Below, piece after piece: positions 46,497-55,390 of a stretch of DNA of 64,000 nt. Made by a program: the position numbers and the translations under genes. The stretch is from Lentisphaerota bacterium. Its GTDB lineage: Bacteria; Verrucomicrobiota; Lentisphaeria; Victivallales; Victivallaceae. Position 1 is the stretch's first letter. Each line of letters starts with the position of its first letter. The DNA lies in the NCBI GenBank assembly GCA_015061545.1, contig SUWJ01000006.1, positions 1-64,000 of the forward strand. Reading direction: 5' to 3'. Under the pieces are notes generated by a model. That model saw only the letters and a list, made by a program, of their open reading frames with translations, had not been told where the DNA came from and ran no database searches.

Positions 46497-48653
46497 ATGT
46501 TTGAACTTATTTACACTTCAGCCCCGCGCGGACTGCTGCCGGGACGATCAGGATTCAGTACCGTGGCAATGACCAAAGGTATGCCGCCGAATTTGATCGT
46601 ACCGCTGGAAAATCTCAGCGGATATAATTTTACCTACCATAATGGTCTGCTGCCCGATGAGTTGAACCCGATTTGCTGTTATTATATAAAACTGCGTTAC
46701 GGCAACTGTCTTTATCCGATTGCAGGCAGGGTGGCGCCAAACGGATTGGATTACACCCGCCGCAATAACAAAATTGCCCATCACATATTGCTGGAAGATA
46801 CAGCTGAAATCAAAAGTTTCTGCGGCGGCGCAGCAGACTGTTTCTTGCAGTCGGGCAATATGTTCGTCCAACATTTCGATCAGGAGCCTTATGAACTGCC
46901 TTATCGGATCATTCCTGAAGGTACGCCGCCTGTAACATTGCAGAGCAATACATGGGCAAGACTGGCAGGAGATGCCGGTGCAGCGGCATTGCTTGCCAGA
47001 AAATTCCAACAGGATAAAAAATCTGTATTCTATGTCGTATATCCGGCAGGAACTGCGGTGGAAGATCTGTTGAATATGGCTGCCGAAATCTGCCGTTTAC
47101 TGGACGATCAAGCCGAAAAAAGTGATTTTACATTCAGTACATATTTTCAGGAAGACAGTGCATCAAGCGAATGTTTTCTGCGCTTCATACCGGATTTTTC
47201 GCCACTACTGAACAATTTGCGCAGATTCCATGGCAATATACTCATCGAGCTTGACGGCAAATTTCAGCTGCCTGCCGAGTGGGAAGACGATCCGCTTTGC
47301 CAGCTGGCGCGCAGCGGTGGTTTCTGGCAGGAAGAGGAAGAAGAGGCCATCATGCTTGATGCGCCTGAAATAACCGATACCGCTGCAGCTGCCGTACCGC
47401 CCAAGCCGCTATATATACCTGAATCCCAGCAGAAAATGCGGCTGAGAATGAAAAAATCGTCCGATACTGCAGCCGATGGAAATCAGCAGCCCGATAAGCC
47501 GGAGTCTGACGGAGGCTCGGCGGTGCTTCTCTCTTGCGAATACACCAACAGCCGAAGCAAACTTATATTTATGGGGTTGGCAGGATTGGTAATATTGCTG
47601 ATTCTGGGAGTGATACTCTATTTTTTCAGTATTCCTGATACCATCGAGCCGACACCGTCGGGCAAAACGCCCCCGTCTTCAGTAAAAATACCGGCAGAAA
47701 CTGATCCGAAAGTTGAAAAAACAACTCAGCCCAAGCCGACAACAGTTCCGGCAGGAAAAACCGGCGGCAACGCTGCGGCAGTTAAAGTTTCCAAGCAGCC
47801 GCCAGTTCAAACTGCAACGCAGTCAAAACAAGTTCCTGCCGCGCAGAAAAAGCAGTCAGCTCCGTCCAGGACGGCGGATAAAGGTTCGATTGCAATTGCA
47901 GATAACGGGCAGCTGCGCTATACGCCGCCAGAAAGTATCAAAAATCAACTTGACAAATTCGATATCCGCATCGGCAAGCTGGGTATGGGCGATTTCAACT
48001 CATTGTCGCTGTACACCGCCAACTGGAACAAGCTGACAGATGAATGGATATCGATAAATAAAAACGTTGCCAATTTGCAGAAAAAACTTGAAAAACAGAA
48101 AGTTACCGACGAAAAATGCAAATTTTCCGAAGTTCAGCAGCAGTATCAGGAATTACTGGAACGGGCAGATGATATTGATGACGTGGAAGATGCCGAAGAA
48201 GCGCTGAGAATTTTCAAAAATAATATCACAACTTTTATGGAATCGTTGTTCACCACCGCCAGCTCGACCGGCGATGACAGTTCGATAATGAAAAAGATTC
48301 TGCAAAAATTTCCTGACGATATTCTGGAAGAAGTGGACGACAGCAAAGATTATCTCAAAGTTGCAGCCCAAAACTGGCGTAAACGCAAAGAAGAGCTGAG
48401 AAATTTTCACACTCTAAAAAAAAATTGGGAAGACGCCCGGAAAAGGTTGGATAAACAAAATAATGCCTTGGGGAATTGTCAGCAAAAGATGCTGCACACC
48501 GCCGAGCGGATCGCGCCTGAACTTAAAAGTGCTATAATAAGTCTGACCCCATTGTCGCCGCCGAAAAAAATCAATAGCGACGGAATCAAAACAATCATTG
48601 GGAAAATGGCGGAATATATAACGATAAAAAATGTGGAAAACGTATCAAAATAA
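46497..48653 (+). CDS. GAP1-N2 domain protein with one membrane helix and coiled-coil tail
   Basis: 718 residues. The start (YTSAPRGLLPGRSGFSTVA, GMP, LENLSGY, then GLDYTRRNNKIAHHILLE near 80-97) is the GTPase-associated protein 1 N2 domain. It fills about 1-290. A cytosolic linker with PPKPLYIP follows, a membrane helix near 355-378, a Pro/Lys/Gln-rich segment to about 475, and a helical, coiled-coil-prone tail. If the GAP1 domain is cytosolic the tail is periplasmic. Linked to the GTPase gene by 25 bases, it is the likely partner or effector of that GTPase. Confidence 0.75.
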   Translation: MFELIYTSAPRGLLPGRSGFSTVAMTKGMPPNLIVPLENLSGYNFTYHNGLLPDELNPICCYYIKLRYGNCLYPIAGRVAPNGLDYTRRNNKIAHHILLEDTAEIKSFCGGAADCFLQSGNMFVQHFDQEPYELPYRIIPEGTPPVTLQSNTWARLAGDAGAAALLARKFQQDKKSVFYVVYPAGTAVEDLLNMAAEICRLLDDQAEKSDFTFSTYFQEDSASSECFLRFIPDFSPLLNNLRRFHGNILIELDGKFQLPAEWEDDPLCQLARSGGFWQEEEEEAIMLDAPEITDTAAAAVPPKPLYIPESQQKMRLRMKKSSDTAADGNQQPDKPESDGGSAVLLSCEYTNSRSKLIFMGLAGLVILLILGVILYFFSIPDTIEPTPSGKTPPSSVKIPAETDPKVEKTTQPKPTTVPAGKTGGNAAAVKVSKQPPVQTATQSKQVPAAQKKQSAPSRTADKGSIAIADNGQLRYTPPESIKNQLDKFDIRIGKLGMGDFNSLSLYTANWNKLTDEWISINKNVANLQKKLEKQKVTDEKCKFSEVQQQYQELLERADDIDDVEDAEEALRIFKNNITTFMESLFTTASSTGDDSSIMKKILQKFPDDILEEVDDSKDYLKVAAQNWRKRKEELRNFHTLKKNWEDARKRLDKQNNALGNCQQKMLHTAERIAPELKSAIISLTPLSPPKKINSDGIKTIIGKMAEYITIKNVENVSK

Positions 48654-48666
48654 GTAAGCAGTTGTT

Positions 48667-51600
48667 ATGAGCAAGATAGAAAATACCGTACAGGAGATGA
48701 TCCGATATTTATCGGGCAATGATTTGAGCGACACACCGCAGATGCGTCAGAACTTTGCCATATACAGCGCCGCCTGCCGCGAAGTAAACGACCTGCTGCG
48801 CGAGTGCCGCAATATGTTCGATAAAGGTTTGTATATTGATGCGCAGCGTTTTTGTTCCGACCTTAAGCCTTCGCTGTCGGAGCGGGTAAATATGCTGCTT
48901 TTGAGCCGCGAATTGCAGGAGCGCTACCGCAAGGTATGCTCGCTTTACAATTATGAATCTGCTGAACTGCCTGATGATACTATTCTGAAACGTCTGCAGG
49001 CAGCCAGCTCGGATATGACTCTGAACAGTCTGGTGCTGCATTGGCGGCAGATCGCCCGCGGTCACGATACTCAGGCAAAAATAAATCTGCTGCGGGAAAT
49101 TGTGGATAAATCGCCGCAGAATCCTCAAATCTGGATCAACAACCTGCGCACCGTGGAACAGGAATACCTGGCAGAACAACGCAACAATCTGGAAAAAGCC
49201 ATTGCCCTTGCTGATACCGAAAAGATTGTGGCAATATATAATACGCTTATTGACAAACGCCTCATAAGCCGTTTGCCTGAATATGAACTGAGCAAATACC
49301 AACCCGAAATAATTGCCGCCAATCAAAAACTGCTCCGTCAGCAGCTGAAAAATAAAAGCGACGAAATCTTTGCCGCTTACAGCAAGTTGGATCACGCTTC
49401 CTGTGCCGCCCATCTGCAGGAATACGATCAGCTGACCGCCAGCGAATACTTTGTCAGCGATGCCGATATGGAGAAGGCAATCGCCGAAGTCAGAACTTTT
49501 CTGCAGACTCATCAGCACGATATGCAGATCCAAGCGGAATTCAACCAGAAGAAAGCTGAACTGCTGCAGGCGCTGGATCAGCGCAAAAGTTATACCGTAG
49601 TGGAAAATATGTGGGAAGCGCTGCGGCAGATGGATATGCCGCTGGAAAAGAATTTGAGCAGCCGGGTGGAAAATCTGCATCAGGAGTATCTGGCGGAAAA
49701 CAACCGCAAACATATCCGCAAATGTATTCTGGGGGTGTTGTCGGTCTTGCTGCTGGCTGCAGGAGCGGCGGCAATATTTCATTTTGCCCAATCATATCAG
49801 AGCTACCGCCATCACCGCGCAGCCATGCAGGAACTGTTGCAGCAAAAGTGTTACAGCGAAGTGATCGCCCATTACAATAAAATCAACGAGCATACTCCCA
49901 GCTTACTCAAATACGGTCAACTGACGGCGCTCAAGCTGGAAGCGGAACACTATCTGCAGGAACAGGCAAGTCAAACCAGTCAGCTGGATGATCTCTGCCG
50001 ACGGGGCAATGCGGAATTGGCAAAAGCGGAACCGTCGCTGGAAACGCTGAACTATATCATTAAGGAACTCAGCACTCAAAAAAAGGATTTTATTTCCTCC
50101 GAATCCGCAGGCAGGATACGCAATCTGGAGCTTGCCGTCCGCAAATTTGAATTGGATAAACAGCAGAAAGCAGATCAGGCTTTCCAAAAGAAATTTGCCG
50201 ATACTGTAAAGCAGCTGGATAAACTTATCAACAGTTTCAAACCCAACGGCAAATACGATGAGCAAACCGTAAAACAGGCGCTGACACTGCTCAAAACCTC
50301 CGAAGCGCTGCAAAAACAATCCGGCAATATCTCAACTGAACTCTATCAAAGCAGCAAAGCTATTCTGGCAGAAAAGAATAAACAGCTCGCTTTACATATG
50401 CAAAGTGCCGAACGGGGCAGTCAGCTGCTGAAAAAATTGCAGAAGCCTGCCAATGCGGACGAATATTGCCGTGCATTGGAACAAATGCCATTATTTCTGC
50501 CGCAAATGGCTGCAGGCAGCTGGCAGGAAGCGGTAAGCAATGTAACAGAAATCCGCCAGTTGTCCGCCGGCGCCAGTTTGCCCGCCGTCAGCAACAGCCA
50601 CAGCGATTTTATTGATGCACTTAACCAGCTGCATATCACCGATAAGGATCTGCCGATGGTACAGGATGCATTAAAGCAAATGCCGCTGCCGGGAGCTGCC
50701 GAAAGTATTGATATGCAAATAAAGAAATTCGACCGCGATTTCTCAGGATTTTACAACTGTTACGAAATATCGCTCAGCGATGCAGAGGGCAGACGCTTCA
50801 ACTTTTATGCGCGGGAAGAACCGCCGCCCGCCGAACGCTCCATGTCCACGCGCAATCCCAAAAGTATCTCACTCAAACTGGAAACCGGCAACAATGCTGC
50901 CGACGGCATGATAACGTTCCGCATACGGCGCAGCAATGATAAATATTTTATTATGCCAGTGCTGCCGGAAAATACACCGCTGCAGCTCCCTGGTCGCTTT
51001 ACCAAAGTAAACAATTTCAAGCTCACCCGTCCCGAAATTCCCCAAGCGCAGCACTACACTTTTCAGCAGAAAGCCTTGAAATCGCTCAAAGCAGCTCAAA
51101 CGCTTGCCGAAAAGGAAAGCGTGCTGATCGTTTTGCTTAAAGATTTGAAAAGTCAGGATGATATGAATATTTTTGCCCGGGCGGCGCTGACCAGAGAATT
51201 GTTGAATATGCTGCCGGCGCTCTCCGGATTTTACACCGAAACGGTCAACAAATACACTATTACTCTGGATAGTGTTGCCGGGTCGCTCTACGGCAGTTTC
51301 ATGCAGCCGGAACTGGAACAGCTCAAGCCCGATCAAACCCGGGCGCTGAAAAAGTTTTTCAATGAGTTCGACCCGGCCCGTATGGAACAGTATTGCCAAA
51401 TATCGCGTCAACTCCATCGTTCGGCGCTCTCCCGCGGACTCTATCCCTGCGGAATAATTCAACAAAATGACCGCCAAAACTGGCAGGTTCATTACTTTGA
51501 CGCACAAAACAAACCCGATGAATTGTGGTTTTATGATTGGAACAGCAACAAATTCAGTATATTGCTCCAAAGCTCGCTTCAGGAAAATATCATAAAAAAC

Positions 51601-51756
51601 AGTCAGGGACTTAAATTCAAAAACGGCATGATCTTTTTTGCCCCTGCCGATGGCATAAGTACGGCAAAAATGACTGCTGAAGCGGTGGAACTCTATAAAA
51701 AAATGTTTTCAGCCCATCCGTTGTGGCCCGATTCGTGGCCGTTGAACCGCAGGTAA
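48667..51756 (+). CDS. Long helical membrane protein of the envelope operon
   Basis: 1029 residues, nearly all helical with heptad-like stretches and TPR-like packing. One membrane helix at about 351-373 (CILGVLSVLLLAAGAAAIF) divides a cytosolic N-terminal part from a large C-terminal part of about 650 residues, presumably periplasmic. Near 680-780 a beta-rich segment occurs (ISLSDAEGRRFNFYARE). No named family recognised. The size and single helix suit a scaffold joining cytosolic GTPase parts to the envelope. Gap to the gene before is 13 bases. Confidence 0.65.
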   Translation: MSKIENTVQEMIRYLSGNDLSDTPQMRQNFAIYSAACREVNDLLRECRNMFDKGLYIDAQRFCSDLKPSLSERVNMLLLSRELQERYRKVCSLYNYESAELPDDTILKRLQAASSDMTLNSLVLHWRQIARGHDTQAKINLLREIVDKSPQNPQIWINNLRTVEQEYLAEQRNNLEKAIALADTEKIVAIYNTLIDKRLISRLPEYELSKYQPEIIAANQKLLRQQLKNKSDEIFAAYSKLDHASCAAHLQEYDQLTASEYFVSDADMEKAIAEVRTFLQTHQHDMQIQAEFNQKKAELLQALDQRKSYTVVENMWEALRQMDMPLEKNLSSRVENLHQEYLAENNRKHIRKCILGVLSVLLLAAGAAAIFHFAQSYQSYRHHRAAMQELLQQKCYSEVIAHYNKINEHTPSLLKYGQLTALKLEAEHYLQEQASQTSQLDDLCRRGNAELAKAEPSLETLNYIIKELSTQKKDFISSESAGRIRNLELAVRKFELDKQQKADQAFQKKFADTVKQLDKLINSFKPNGKYDEQTVKQALTLLKTSEALQKQSGNISTELYQSSKAILAEKNKQLALHMQSAERGSQLLKKLQKPANADEYCRALEQMPLFLPQMAAGSWQEAVSNVTEIRQLSAGASLPAVSNSHSDFIDALNQLHITDKDLPMVQDALKQMPLPGAAESIDMQIKKFDRDFSGFYNCYEISLSDAEGRRFNFYAREEPPPAERSMSTRNPKSISLKLETGNNAADGMITFRIRRSNDKYFIMPVLPENTPLQLPGRFTKVNNFKLTRPEIPQAQHYTFQQKALKSLKAAQTLAEKESVLIVLLKDLKSQDDMNIFARAALTRELLNMLPALSGFYTETVNKYTITLDSVAGSLYGSFMQPELEQLKPDQTRALKKFFNEFDPARMEQYCQISRQLHRSALSRGLYPCGIIQQNDRQNWQVHYFDAQNKPDELWFYDWNSNKFSILLQSSLQENIIKNSQGLKFKNGMIFFAPADGISTAKMTAEAVELYKKMFSAHPLWPDSWPLNRR

Positions 51757-51763
51757 GAGTACT

Positions 51764-52723
51764 ATGCAAGACCGATTTTTCATCCGCGACACAGATAATA
51801 TAATAACCGGGCCGTTTACCCGGCAGCATTTGCTGGAGCAATTCAACTCTGCCAAACTGTCGGTAAACGAAGTTGTGCTTTCCGACGATAAGTCAACATG
51901 GCTTCCGCCCGAAACACTGTTATCGGAATTGATTCCTGAAAATCCGGATAATGTTGCAGAATTCACCCCGGAGCCGCCGCCCGCGGCAACCGATAACTCC
52001 GACGCCGAAGCCGATGCCGGGGCGGAAGCCCCCCAGCCGCTTGAAAATGCGGATACGCAAGCAGAAAAAGAACCTGTTGCCGAAAATATTTGTCATGCTG
52101 ACCGCACATTCAAACGGCTGGCAGGCGATACCGTGGCTGTACTCTTTAACAGTCAGAGTTATTTCTACCGTCTGGCGGTCAAAGGCCCCAGCGCCATGCT
52201 GACTGCCGGTTTGCTGGCAATATCCGGCAGCGTAATGATAACGCTGCTGGGCGGAGTGCTTTTTGCCGGAAGGTACGAAACAGGAACGGCATTATTCTTC
52301 ATCCGCAGTTTTGTTCAATGTATTGCTTCAGGGATATTGCTGTGGCTGTTCAATCTTATGATAAATGAGTTCAGCAAATCAGGCAAAAAGCAGAAATATT
52401 ATCAGATGGAAACCGATTTTCTATCTGCCATGCTTGGCAATATGAATATCTCGCTGCTGGTGATGATATTTAATGCCACACTTTTTATGTGGAACAGAAA
52501 TTTGTATCAGATGAACCGGATTCAGAGCATTCTGCTGGCGGCAGCAGTGCTGTTTATGGCAATGTACGTTCTGGGCAACACGTTTCTGCTGCTGCGGATC
52601 AATCTGCGCAAAAATGCGCAGCTGCGGCGCTTTACGTCGGCGGTGCTGGCGGCAGCAGAAATGTGGGCAATAGTGCTGTTATCTTACGCGCTTCTGCACC
52701 CGATTTACCGTAATATATTATAA
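51764..52723 (+). CDS. GYF_2 domain membrane protein
   Basis: 319 residues. An N-terminal GYF_2 domain (about 1-60, FFIRDTDNIITGPFTRQHLLEQF, W near 47), an acidic Pro/Ala linker (EPPPAATDN) to about 105, then about five membrane helices between 140 and 315. The GYF domain echoes that of the GTPase in the same operon; both may bind proline-rich stretches of partner subunits. Seven bases separate it from the preceding gene. Function unknown. Confidence 0.7.
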   Translation: MQDRFFIRDTDNIITGPFTRQHLLEQFNSAKLSVNEVVLSDDKSTWLPPETLLSELIPENPDNVAEFTPEPPPAATDNSDAEADAGAEAPQPLENADTQAEKEPVAENICHADRTFKRLAGDTVAVLFNSQSYFYRLAVKGPSAMLTAGLLAISGSVMITLLGGVLFAGRYETGTALFFIRSFVQCIASGILLWLFNLMINEFSKSGKKQKYYQMETDFLSAMLGNMNISLLVMIFNATLFMWNRNLYQMNRIQSILLAAAVLFMAMYVLGNTFLLLRINLRKNAQLRRFTSAVLAAAEMWAIVLLSYALLHPIYRNIL

Positions 52724-52744
52724 ACAATAAAAAGGTTTGCAATC

Positions 52745-53602
52745 ATGAAACTCTCTTATGCTAAAAACGATATTGAACGGATGTGCGGCTTCCGCAGCAA
52801 AAAGTTCACCATGGTCAACTATGTTTTTACTTTTATTCTGGGACTGCTTTTGACCTTGATCATTTATCTGCTGCTGCTGCCGTTTTACGGCAAAGGTCTG
52901 GAGTGGATCGATATGTTTTTTCACGGCGGAGCCAAAGATCGGTCAAGTATTCCCTATTACACAGTATTTCTCAGCTGCTGGTCAATGGCAATATTGTTTA
53001 TCAAACTCTGCAAATTGAAAAATCAGCGCAAAGCCTTTGAGTTGTCGATTCTGCCGGAAGATCCGAACTTTGTACTCTCGCCCCGCACCGCACGGGAAAT
53101 ACTTGACCGGATCTATGAATCGGTGGATCAACCCGGCTGCTATGTGCTGCTGGACAGAATCGACCTGGCGCTGGGCAATTTGAAAAATCTGGGCAATGTC
53201 AACGCGGTTTCGGAGTGTTTGAACTGTCAGGCGGGTAATGATGAAGGATATCTTGCCAGCAGCTACACCATTCTTAAAGGCTTTATCTGGGCAATTCCGG
53301 TACTGGGTTTTATCGGGACTGTGGTGGGGCTGTCAGAAGCAGTCGGCGGCTTCGGCAATGTAGTGTCGCAAGGAGCGGATATTGCGGAGCTGAAAACTGC
53401 TCTTTCGGGTGTTACCGGCGGGCTTGCCATCGCTTTTGAAACCACGCTTATCGCGCTGGTGCTGGCGTTGATCGTGCAGCTGACCGCCAAGTTTGTCCTC
53501 AGCGAAGAGGAAGCGTTTCTGGATGAATGTGCCGCTTACTGCAACCGCAACATTGTCGCCAAGATGAAAAATATTTATCTGGCTAACAGCGAAAATATTT
53601 GA
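52745..53602 (+). CDS. MotA/TolQ/ExbB-like proton channel subunit
   Basis: 285 residues. Two N-terminal helices (about 20-50 and 66-90), a cytosolic loop, then the family core: AIPVLGFIGTVVGLSEAVGG near 180-200 and GGLAIAFETTLIALVLALIVQL near 222-245. In the family these two helices form the pentameric stator that surrounds an ExbD/MotB dimer. Helix count is nearer MotA (four) than ExbB (three). Two ExbD-like genes follow at once, which supports the assignment. Confidence 0.87.
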   Translation: MKLSYAKNDIERMCGFRSKKFTMVNYVFTFILGLLLTLIIYLLLLPFYGKGLEWIDMFFHGGAKDRSSIPYYTVFLSCWSMAILFIKLCKLKNQRKAFELSILPEDPNFVLSPRTAREILDRIYESVDQPGCYVLLDRIDLALGNLKNLGNVNAVSECLNCQAGNDEGYLASSYTILKGFIWAIPVLGFIGTVVGLSEAVGGFGNVVSQGADIAELKTALSGVTGGLAIAFETTLIALVLALIVQLTAKFVLSEEEAFLDECAAYCNRNIVAKMKNIYLANSENI

Positions 53603-53603
53603 T

Positions 53604-54449
53604 ATGCCCCGCAGCAACGAAGACGAATCACCGATTTCCCTGTTCAGTTTTCAGGATATAATCACCTCCATCACCGGGATCATGTTTCTGGTGGTGCTGC
53701 TGCTGGTGATGATAATGCTGAGCAGTTTTGAAAAAAACACTTCCGATCCAGTCGCGGTGGAAACTTGTCGTTTGACGCAGGAATTATCTGAACTCAAGAA
53801 AAAGCTGCAATCGCTGCAAAACAATCAAACGGAGCTGGCAGAGCAACTTGCCAAATTAAAAAAACTTACCCCGGCAGAACTTGCCGCCAGAAAAATGGAG
53901 CTGCAGCAGGCAATTCACAGCCGGACACTTGAGCTGAAAAACCTTATACAGCAGTTGAAAATCCAGCAGGATAAACTCTCACTGATTCAACAAACATTGG
54001 AAAATCAGCAGAAACAATTGACCTTTCAGCAGGAAGAAAGCATTAAATTCAAGGCGCGTCAAGTTGAAATCAAACGGGAAATCGCTCAACTTGAAAAAAT
54101 ACTCCGCCAGCAGGAAAAACTTATGCAGTTTACGATTCAAAGTTCCAGCAGTAAATCGCCAATTTTGCTGGAGTTGAGCAAAAGCGGCATCCAACTGTTC
54201 TATCCAGATAAAAATCAACTGCACGATATGCGCAGCAGCAAAGGCGATTTTGCTGAATCACAATCGCAATTTGAATCTTTTATTGCCCCAATACCGCCTG
54301 AACAATATTACTTTTGTATAACTGTTAAACCGGAAGCCTTCCGCTATGCAGCAAACGTGGCTGCGCTTTTGCAGAAAAATCTCTTCGAGCGAGGCATTGA
54401 ACTGCTGCCCAACGATCAGATCAGTATTATGGGAGGCAACACGCCATGA
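53604..54449 (+). CDS. ExbD/MotB-like subunit 1 with coiled coil
   Basis: 281 residues. One N-terminal membrane helix (about 18-42) that begins with Asp18 in SFQDIITSITGIMFLV, matching the position of the proton-carrying Asp in ExbD and MotB. A long Gln/Glu/Leu coiled coil (about 50-185) follows, then a small folded end (about 190-281). It has no OmpA-type peptidoglycan-binding motif that I can see. It starts 1 base after the channel subunit gene and overlaps the next gene by 4. Confidence 0.75.
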   Translation: MPRSNEDESPISLFSFQDIITSITGIMFLVVLLLVMIMLSSFEKNTSDPVAVETCRLTQELSELKKKLQSLQNNQTELAEQLAKLKKLTPAELAARKMELQQAIHSRTLELKNLIQQLKIQQDKLSLIQQTLENQQKQLTFQQEESIKFKARQVEIKREIAQLEKILRQQEKLMQFTIQSSSSKSPILLELSKSGIQLFYPDKNQLHDMRSSKGDFAESQSQFESFIAPIPPEQYYFCITVKPEAFRYAANVAALLQKNLFERGIELLPNDQISIMGGNTP

Positions 54450-55390
54450 GCAAAAGAAGTTATCGTAAATCCGAAGATGAGTCCAGCCTGGAACTGCTGC
54501 TGGATACCATGTGCAACACCTTTGGCGGGGTTATGTTTATTGCCATTTCCATATTTGTTATAATCTCGGGCATGACACAGATCGACAATGCCTTGGAGCA
54601 GCAGAACACCGATCCGGAAGAACTGCGGCGGAACATTACCGAACTGCAAAGTGTGCTGCAACAGGCAATGCACCAGCTGGATATCCAAACTGAGGAGTTG
54701 AAAATACGGCAAAAGGAATCCGACTCACCGCTGATGCAGGAAACCGTTCAGCTGGAACAACTGCTTAAAGAATTGGATTTGAAAAAACAATCCACCCTTC
54801 TGGCGGTGACTGGTGCCGACAAAAGTCTGCAGCAGGCAACTGCACAGCAGTTGAAATTGCAGGAGCAGCTGAAAGCACTTGCCGCCGAAAACTCTGCAGA
54901 AGAAATTCAGCTTATGGAACTTACCCAAAAGTTGAAAAATTTGCAGTATCAGCAAATTCCCGCTCAGCAAATGGTCTTCAAGGTGATGCAGAGCAGCGAA
55001 AAACATCCGTTTTTTATCGTCATGCAAAACGGCAAGGTCTGGCCGGTCGGGCCGTGGAAAACGCCCGATGGGGACACGCCCGATGCAGCTGTAATAACGG
55101 AGAAAATCGCGCAGGATAATATCCAAATCTACCGCTTCAAGGTAAAACCTGACACGGGAATCGAAGTTTTGGCGGGCGATGACTTATCAAGTCAGTTTGT
55201 CAAATTGCTGAAAAAGATCCCCGCCGATCGGGTACCTAAATTTTTTATTCCGCCTGCCAGCGCTGAAACGGCGTTCAAAATGCGGGAAATATTGAAAAAA
55301 CAGAATATTCAGCATGGTTTGACGCTGGCACCGGATGACAGCACACCGCTGAGTTATCAGTATTATTCGGAAGTTAAATATGAATATTGA
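54446..55390 (+). CDS. ExbD/MotB-like subunit 2 with coiled coil
   Basis: 314 residues, a divergent paralogue of the preceding protein. A charged N-terminus leads to LLLDTMCNTFGGVMFIAI, with Asp20 at the head of the only membrane helix. The coiled coil spans about 50-175, and a C-terminal domain (about 185-314) ends the protein. The DTxCNTFGGV signature is one I recall from planctomycete hypothetical proteins. Two unlike subunits suggest a heterodimeric rotor. Start ATGA overlaps the stop of the previous gene. Confidence 0.75.
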   Translation: MSKRSYRKSEDESSLELLLDTMCNTFGGVMFIAISIFVIISGMTQIDNALEQQNTDPEELRRNITELQSVLQQAMHQLDIQTEELKIRQKESDSPLMQETVQLEQLLKELDLKKQSTLLAVTGADKSLQQATAQQLKLQEQLKALAAENSAEEIQLMELTQKLKNLQYQQIPAQQMVFKVMQSSEKHPFFIVMQNGKVWPVGPWKTPDGDTPDAAVITEKIAQDNIQIYRFKVKPDTGIEVLAGDDLSSQFVKLLKKIPADRVPKFFIPPASAETAFKMREILKKQNIQHGLTLAPDDSTPLSYQYYSEVKYEY

